From JANLYQ01 sp031365725 (GTDB lineage: Bacteria > Actinomycetota > Actinomycetes > JACCUZ01), in assembly GCA_031365725.1 (NCBI GenBank), contig JANLYQ010000123.1, forward strand, positions 1 through 34,491: 34,491 bases of DNA, read 5' to 3'. The notes under the pieces were generated by a model, which ran no database searches, was not told the origin of the DNA, and worked only from the letters and a program-made list of their open reading frames with translations. Position 1 is the stretch's first letter. Every line of letters starts with the position of its first letter. This document shows, piece after piece, positions 29,769 to 34,491 of this stretch. The translations under genes were made by a program, and so were the position numbers.

Positions 29769-31100
29769 TCATTGGGGCTCCGGACCCCGGCGACGGGCCA
29801 GCGCGTCGCGGATCGGCGGCACCACGACTCCCTCGCGAGCCATCCGGGCCCGCACCTTGCGCCGCGCGACGACGATGCCGGCGAGACCCACGGCCCACAC
29901 GACGTACTGCACCGAGAGCGCCAGCCGGAACTCTCCGAGCCCGTACGCCGGTCGCCCGCTGCCCTGGTGCGCGCTGCCGCTGTGGGCCGCATCGAGAATG
30001 AGCCCCACCAGGAGCATCGTCACCAGCGAGGCGACGAAGCCACCGACGTTGACGATGCCGGTCGCCGTCCCCAGTCGGTTGGGCGGGTTGAACGTGCGGG
30101 CGAAGTCGAAGCCGATCATCGAGGCCGGTCCGCCGAGTGCGAGCACGACCACGAGGAGCACCAGCACCGGCAGGGGAGCGGGTCCGCGGGGCCAGCCCAG
30201 GACCACGGCCCACAACGTCATCTGCCCGCCGATGATGCCGAGCACGACCCACGACCGTCGCAGCGGATGGCGTGCAACGACGACGCCCACGAACGGCGCG
30301 CTGACCATGCCCACCACCACCAGCAGGGTGAACAGCGCCGATGTCGTGGCACGGGACAAGCCTTCGCCAGACACCAGAAACGGATAGCCCCACAGCAGCG
30401 CAAAGACGGTGCCGGAGAACTGCGCGGTGAAGTGCGACCACAGTCCGAGTCGCGTTCCGGGGTGCAGCCACGCACTTCTCAGGTCGGCCCAGGCGCAGGC
30501 GAGGGTCAGCGCGTCGTGCGAGCGCACCGGACCGGAGGGAGAGTCGCGGACGACCAGCACCACGAGGACAGTGCTCACAACGCTGAGCGACGCCGCTGAC
30601 AGGAAGGCAGTGGTCCAGCCCGACGCGTGCAGCAGCGCGACCAGCGGCACCGCGCTGAGCAGCTGGCCGACCTGGCCGAACACCCCGGTGAGCTGGGTCA
30701 TCAGGGCGGTACGCCGAGGGGGCAACCACGCGGTGACGATCCGCAGGACGCTGATGAAGGTCATCGCGTCACCCGCTCCGACCAGCACCCGCCCAGCGAT
30801 CGCCACACTCACCAGCGGCGTGGTCGCGAGCAGCACCTGACCGGCCGCCATCAACGCGGCTCCGCCGGCGATGAGCACCCGCGGACCGAGTCGGTCCAGC
30901 AGCAGGCCCACGGGCACCTGGAGGCCGGCGTAGACCAGCAGTTGCAGGACGGCGAAGCCGGCGAGGGTGCTGGCGGCGAGACCGAAGCGATCGGTCGCAT
31001 CGAGACCGGCGACTCCGAGCGACGTGCGTTGGAGCACCGCCACGACGTAAGCAGTGACCGCGACCGCCCAGACGATCCACGCGCGGCGGGTCGAGGTCAC
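29769..31100 (-). CDS. MFS transporter in operon with pafBC
   Basis: A 443-residue major facilitator with about 12 helices. Seen: WAVAVTAYVVAVLQRTSLGVAGLDATDRFG at the N-terminus (like NarK/OPA-type permeases), PVGLLLDRLGPRVLI, GDAMTFISVLRIVTAWLPPRRTALMTQLTGVFGQ, and FDFARTFNPPNRLGTATGIVNVGGFVAS in the second half, a region conserved in this actinobacterial group. Substrate is unknown. The GTG start overlaps the TGA of pafC by four bases (GTGA), so it is the third gene of the pafB-pafC operon; in most actinobacteria this place is taken by tatA. Confidence 0.88.
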   Translation of the reverse strand: MTSTRRAWIVWAVAVTAYVVAVLQRTSLGVAGLDATDRFGLAASTLAGFAVLQLLVYAGLQVPVGLLLDRLGPRVLIAGGAALMAAGQVLLATTPLVSVAIAGRVLVGAGDAMTFISVLRIVTAWLPPRRTALMTQLTGVFGQVGQLLSAVPLVALLHASGWTTAFLSAASLSVVSTVLVVLVVRDSPSGPVRSHDALTLACAWADLRSAWLHPGTRLGLWSHFTAQFSGTVFALLWGYPFLVSGEGLSRATTSALFTLLVVVGMVSAPFVGVVVARHPLRRSWVVLGIIGGQMTLWAVVLGWPRGPAPLPVLVLLVVVLALGGPASMIGFDFARTFNPPNRLGTATGIVNVGGFVASLVTMLLVGLILDAAHSGSAHQGSGRPAYGLGEFRLALSVQYVVWAVGLAGIVVARRKVRARMAREGVVVPPIRDALARRRGPEPQ

Positions 31101-32122
31101 GACCCGGGTGCGCCTTGCTCGTGGTGGGTCAGCAGGGCGCGGGCGGTTGCCGCACCTGCATCAGCCAGGTCCGCCGGCTCGGCCACGAAGGCGTCAGGCC
31201 CGGCGCACAGCAGCAGCAGCCCGAGGCGTTGCTCCACCGGGGGCAGCAGCTGGGCGAGCAGGGCGACGTCGGACTCGTCGTCGTCGAGCACGCTCGTCGT
31301 CTCGGCGAAGCGTTCGACCACCCAGCGGGCCGTCTGGGGCACCACGACGCGGACCTCGACCGAGGCGCGGTTGGCCGCGAGCAGGTTGTCGAGCTCGGCG
31401 GGCAGCGGGAAGGTCTCGGCGAGCACCCGATGGGAGGTGATGCCGGAGACGAGGTAGGTGCGCACCGCTGCCTTGTCGTCGGCAGGGCCGGCGTCGAGCT
31501 CCCAGCCGCGTCTTGTGCGCACGAGCCGGTAAGGATCCACGACCCGGTGACTGGCCCCGGGACTCCATTGCCGCACGTACGTGATCTCGACGCGGCGGCG
31601 TTGCTCGGCGGCGCGGTGCAGGTCCTGGGCGGCCAGGGTGTCACCGGTCGTCGGTTCGTCCGCGTCACCCGGTGCCAGCGCGACGACGAATGCGTCGAGG
31701 GCTTCGCGCAGGACGTCGTTGGCCGGCTCGAGGGTGAGCAGGTCGGCACCGGCCTGGAAGAGCGCTCCGAGCTCGACCGCGCTGAGGTGGTCGACACCCA
31801 GCTCGCGCTCGGGGTCCGAGGCGAGGACCCGCACCCACTCGCGCCGGTCGTTGCCAGGCCCCGCCCCGCTCGCTCCGCCCGTGGTGTCGCTGTCGTCGCC
31901 ACCGAAGAGCTCGACGACCGGCAGGCCGAAGCTGCCGAGATCGACGAGGTCAGCCAGGTAGTAGGCGAGGAACACCTCGCGCAGGTCCCGGGTGGTGACC
32001 CCGAGCTCGTCAGCCAGGTCCGCCATGGGCAGACCGTCCGGGTGCAGCTCGAGGATGCTGAGGGCGCGGGGGAGAGCGGCCAGTCGCTGCGCGTAGACGG
32101 CGACCCCCGAGGCCGCGCTCAT
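31097..32122 (-). CDS. pafC: WYL-domain transcriptional regulator PafC
   Basis: A 341-residue WYL-domain regulator. The N-terminal winged helix (RLAALPRALSILELHPDGLPMADLADELGVTTRDLREVFLAYY) is followed by the WYL core (RRRVEITYVRQWSPGASHRVVDPYRLVRTRRGWELDAG) and the C-terminal WCX region (ASVEVRVVVPQTARWVVERF). It pairs with PafB: in mycobacteria the PafBC complex activates the RecA-independent DNA damage response. ATG 32122 overlaps the TGA of pafB by four bases (ATGA), and its own stop overlaps the MFS start, so it is the middle gene of the operon. Confidence 0.88.
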   Translation of the reverse strand: MSAASGVAVYAQRLAALPRALSILELHPDGLPMADLADELGVTTRDLREVFLAYYLADLVDLGSFGLPVVELFGGDDSDTTGGASGAGPGNDRREWVRVLASDPERELGVDHLSAVELGALFQAGADLLTLEPANDVLREALDAFVVALAPGDADEPTTGDTLAAQDLHRAAEQRRRVEITYVRQWSPGASHRVVDPYRLVRTRRGWELDAGPADDKAAVRTYLVSGITSHRVLAETFPLPAELDNLLAANRASVEVRVVVPQTARWVVERFAETTSVLDDDESDVALLAQLLPPVEQRLGLLLLCAGPDAFVAEPADLADAGAATARALLTHHEQGAPGS

Positions 32123-33030
32123 CGCACACCGGCGAGGTCGCGCAGCTCGGCCAGCAGCTCGTCCCGCACGTCGGCAGGGGAGACCACGTGCACACGAGTA
32201 CCCAGCTCGTAGATGCGGAAGCGAAAGATGCGCCGGTGCGTGACGCGGTAGGTCAGCCACAGCACGGCATCGACGGCAGCGACTGCTGCCGGCGTACCCA
32301 GGAGATTTTCGGCGAGCACCCGGTGCTCGGCAGGCAGCGCGATCACCACGTCGGTCGGCTGGTCGACCTCCCAGGTGAGCGGATCGAGCGACCGGCGCAC
32401 CGGGCCTCTGACCGGCTCGGCCGTGCCCGGCGGGTCGAGGCTGATCTCGCTCATCCGCGACACCACGAACTCCTTGACGATGCCGCCCGGGCCGTCCTCG
32501 CGACCGGTGAGGTACCAGCCGGACGGGCCGCTGTGCAGCCGCGCCGGGTGGACGGTGCGGCGCTCGGCCTTGTACGTGAAGTGGACCAGGCACGAGCGGC
32601 TGGTGGCGCGCTGCACCAGGTCGAGGTCGGCTGGGGCCGCGGTCGTCGAGGTGGCACCGGGGATCGTGTCGTCGTCCCCGCCGAGGTGACGCGACATCCC
32701 CTCCAGTCCGGCGGCCAGCGCGGCGCGCAACAGCTCGCCACGCTGCTCGGCGCGCAGGTGCACCTGCAGCCGGTTGTCCCGCGCGCGCATCACGAAGACC
32801 CCGTCGTGCCCGGGTTCGGCGACGTTGCGGATGTCGTAGCCCAGCGCGTTGAGGTGGTCGAGGTCGCGCTGGAGCATCTTGCGGGTCGCCTCGTCATGCG
32901 GCTGGCCGGGTGCGACCGCAGTGAGCAGGTCGGCGAGCGGGGTGCGGTCCCGGCGGCCGTTGAGCGCACCGATGAGCCGCACCAGGCGTTCCATCGGTGC
33001 CCGCTGGTCCCGTCCCGGCGCCCGCGCCAT
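32119..33030 (-). CDS. pafB: WYL-domain transcriptional regulator PafB
   Basis: A 303-residue WYL-domain regulator, partner of PafC. N-terminal winged helix with MERLVRLIGALNGRRDRTPLADLL and MLQRDLDHLNALGYDI; WYL core CLVHFTYKAERRTVHPARLHSGPSGWYLTGRED; C-terminal region ending in HVVSPADVRDELLAELRDLAGVR. In mycobacteria PafBC turns on most DNA damage genes independently of LexA/RecA and is encoded near the Pup ligase gene. ATG 33030 is preferred, six bases after GGAGG; GTG 33033 is adjacent. It is divergent from the site-2 protease gene with 77 bases between. Confidence 0.88.
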   Translation of the reverse strand: MARAPGRDQRAPMERLVRLIGALNGRRDRTPLADLLTAVAPGQPHDEATRKMLQRDLDHLNALGYDIRNVAEPGHDGVFVMRARDNRLQVHLRAEQRGELLRAALAAGLEGMSRHLGGDDDTIPGATSTTAAPADLDLVQRATSRSCLVHFTYKAERRTVHPARLHSGPSGWYLTGREDGPGGIVKEFVVSRMSEISLDPPGTAEPVRGPVRRSLDPLTWEVDQPTDVVIALPAEHRVLAENLLGTPAAVAAVDAVLWLTYRVTHRRIFRFRIYELGTRVHVVSPADVRDELLAELRDLAGVR

Positions 33031-33075
33031 CACGTTCCTCCCCTGGTCCTCACCGTGGGCCTCCCGGCTGCCACG

Positions 33076-33101
33076 ACCCTACGCACCCGGTCGCCTAGTC
33101 T
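33076..33101. promoter_or_regulatory. Back-to-back promoters of pafB and the site-2 protease gene
   Basis: TAGGGT on the minus strand (33076-33081) and TAGTCT on the plus strand (33096-33101) lie 14 bases apart. The second ends six bases before ATG 33108, i.e. leaderless; the pafB transcript would have a leader of about 40 bases with a ribosome site. Their -35 regions must overlap the opposing -10. Confidence 0.55.
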
Positions 33102-33107
33102 CGGTGC

Positions 33108-34491
33108 ATGACGCAGCTGGTGCAGGGCGGGCGGCCACTGGCGCGCTTTCGCGTGCTGGGCTTCCCGGTGACGATCGACGCCTCGTTCGCGGTGATCGTC
33201 GCCCTGCTGGGGTGGTACCCCGGCGTCGGTCTGCAGCACTTCGTCGTCTGGCTGGTGATCGTGCCGGTGGCTGTCCTGGTGCACGAGCTGGGACATGCCG
33301 TCGTCGCCCGTACGACGGGGGCCGAGCCGACGATCGCCCTTGCGGGCCTGGGTGGTCTGACCTCCTACGCGCCCCCCGCTCGGCTCAGCCGCGCGCGCTC
33401 GGTGGCCATCTCGGTGGCCGGGCCCGCGGTGGGCATCGTCATCGGTGGTGCACTGCTGGTCTATGGCCGCACGGTCGGGATCGACTCGGCGCTGGGGCGT
33501 GACGTGGTCAACATCGCCATCTACACGACCCTCGGGTGGAGCGTGCTGAACCTTCTGCCGATGCTGCCGCTGGACGGGGGACAGACGCTGCGGGAGCTGC
33601 TGCCCGGGTCACCGGCCCGACGCCAGGTGCGGGCCGCGATGGTGTCGGTCGTGGTCGGGGTGCTCGTCGGCTTGGTGGCCTGGCGGGCCGGGCTGACCTT
33701 CGGCCTGCTGATGGCGGCCTTCTTCGTGGTCAGCAACGTGATGACGGTGCGGGCTGCTCGCGACCTCGACAAGGTGGACGTCAACCAGCGTCTGGTGCAG
33801 CTGCTGTGGTCGGGTGCTCGCGACGACGCTCACGACCTGCTGGCGGAGACCGACAGATCTGCCGGGGCCGCTGGGGCTTCCGTGGCTGCTGGGGCTGCTG
33901 CCGGTGGTGCCGCGGGCGGCGCTCACCCGTGGCTGCGCACCACGGTGCTCGCCGCCGGCGCCGGTGCCGAGGCGGACGCCGCGCGGGCCCAGCTCGAAGC
34001 GGCCGTCGCGCGGCAGGCACCGGACCCGCAGGCGGCGGCGATGCTGCTGCTGGTGCACCGCAGTCACGAGGACTGGGCCGCGGCCCGCGAGCTGCTCACC
34101 GGCCCGGCGGCACGGGTCATCGACCCGGCCAACGTGGTCGCCGTCCAACAGGTGGCCTACGGCCTCGGCGCGCGACGGGCCAGCGCGGAGCTGGGGGATG
34201 CCTACCTCGTCGCCACCGACGACCACGACCGGGTCGGACACCCGGACGCGGCCGCCGTCATCGCTTACAACTCCGCCTGCGGCTATGCGCTCGCCGGCGA
34301 GCCCGCTCTCGGTCTGGCTGCGTTCATCCGCGCCGCTGACCTCGGTTTCACCGACCTCACCATGGTCGACAGCGACGAGGACCTCTCGCCGCTGCGGCCG
34401 CTGCCGGGCTACGACGCGGCGCGGGCGCCCCCCACGGCGCGCCCGCGCCCGGGCGCCCCCCCGGGGGCCCCGGGGGGCCGCGGCGGACCCC
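33108..34491 (+). CDS. Site-2 protease family (M50) membrane protease, cut by window edge
   Basis: At least 461 residues, open at the right end. The zinc motif H59-E-L-G-H63 (VLVHELGHAVVA) and the second motif N148...L-D156-G-G (NLLPMLPLDGGQTLRE) identify an M50B intramembrane metalloprotease of the S2P type with about six helices (to ~205). An Ala/Gly-rich linker (about 245-275) leads to a cytoplasmic helical domain with a TPR-like end (AYNSACGYALAGEPALGLAAFIRAADLGF). S2P enzymes cut membrane-bound anti-sigma factors; the substrate here is unknown. ATG 33108 has a perfect leaderless -10 box. The last ~70 bases (from about 34420) are GC-run sequence that looks artefactual, so the true C-terminus is not seen. 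Confidence 0.88.
   Translation, partial: MTQLVQGGRPLARFRVLGFPVTIDASFAVIVALLGWYPGVGLQHFVVWLVIVPVAVLVHELGHAVVARTTGAEPTIALAGLGGLTSYAPPARLSRARSVAISVAGPAVGIVIGGALLVYGRTVGIDSALGRDVVNIAIYTTLGWSVLNLLPMLPLDGGQTLRELLPGSPARRQVRAAMVSVVVGVLVGLVAWRAGLTFGLLMAAFFVVSNVMTVRAARDLDKVDVNQRLVQLLWSGARDDAHDLLAETDRSAGAAGASVAAGAAAGGAAGGAHPWLRTTVLAAGAGAEADAARAQLEAAVARQAPDPQAAAMLLLVHRSHEDWAAARELLTGPAARVIDPANVVAVQQVAYGLGARRASAELGDAYLVATDDHDRVGHPDAAAVIAYNSACGYALAGEPALGLAAFIRAADLGFTDLTMVDSDEDLSPLRPLPGYDAARAPPTARPRPGAPPGAPGGRGGP

Noticed and set aside
1..34491. tRNA, rRNA, CRISPR, insertion sequences, integrase or prophage genes
   Set aside because: No cloverleaf-like T-arm sequence, no regularly spaced repeats, and no transposase or integrase motifs were seen on either strand.

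Overview
The window is strongly GC-rich, densely coding DNA from a high-GC actinomycete. Pointers to that group are a HelD/HelR-type RNA polymerase motor, a PafB-PafC WYL pair (normally tied to the Pup-proteasome locus), DUF4192 and DUF5302 proteins, an EspC-like type VII secretion substrate, Tat and lipoprotein signals, and many genes whose start codon lies 6-8 bases downstream of a TANNNT or CANNNT box. That last arrangement is the signature of leaderless transcripts. The genus cannot be fixed from the sequence. I see no tRNA, rRNA, CRISPR array, insertion sequence or prophage.

Layout. 1-1.8 kb: a small membrane-anchored protein and a FUSC/aromatic-acid-exporter-like protein. 1.8-5.2 kb: HelR-like ATPase, divergent from an aldo/keto reductase. 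5.3-9.2 kb: a small unknown gene, an MFS exporter, a secreted propeller-like protein, a secreted N-acetylmuramoyl-L-alanine amidase and DUF5302. 9.3-11.3 kb: EamA transporter, an adenylate kinase outside its usual ribosomal-protein context, and a conserved ~130-aa protein often misnamed CpaE. 11.5-13.8 kb: translationally coupled MarR regulator and 14-TM drug exporter. 13.9-18.7 kb: anti-sigma-type ATPase, glycerate kinase, YaaA, a Tat lipoprotein with an M15-like peptidase domain, and an overlapping acyl-CoA-dehydrogenase-like gene. 18.7-25.6 kb: second aldo/keto reductase, DUF4192, CPBP-family membrane protein, AzoR-like oxidoreductase behind a dyad-rich leader, a dimethylglycine/sarcosine-dehydrogenase-like protein, and a small membrane protein. 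25.7-27.6 kb: a three-gene cassette on the minus strand (EspC-like protein, WXG-like putative toxin, Imm8-like immunity protein). 27.8-29.7 kb: S4 RNA-binding protein, cold-shock protein with a long structured leader, and a ScyD/ScyE-like secreted protein. 29.8-33.0 kb: pafB-pafC-MFS operon with 4-base overlaps. 33.1 kb to the end: a site-2 (M50) protease cut by the window edge, whose last ~70 bases look like contig-end artefact.

The most novel-looking unit is the compact type VII secretion toxin-immunity cassette. Other points for a second look are the widespread leaderless promoters, the operator-like dyads before the MarR and AzoR genes, the hairpin in the cold-shock leader, a pair of DnaA-box-like sites, and the coupling of pafBC to an MFS transporter. 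Most of the window is otherwise ordinary chromosomal housekeeping and transport.
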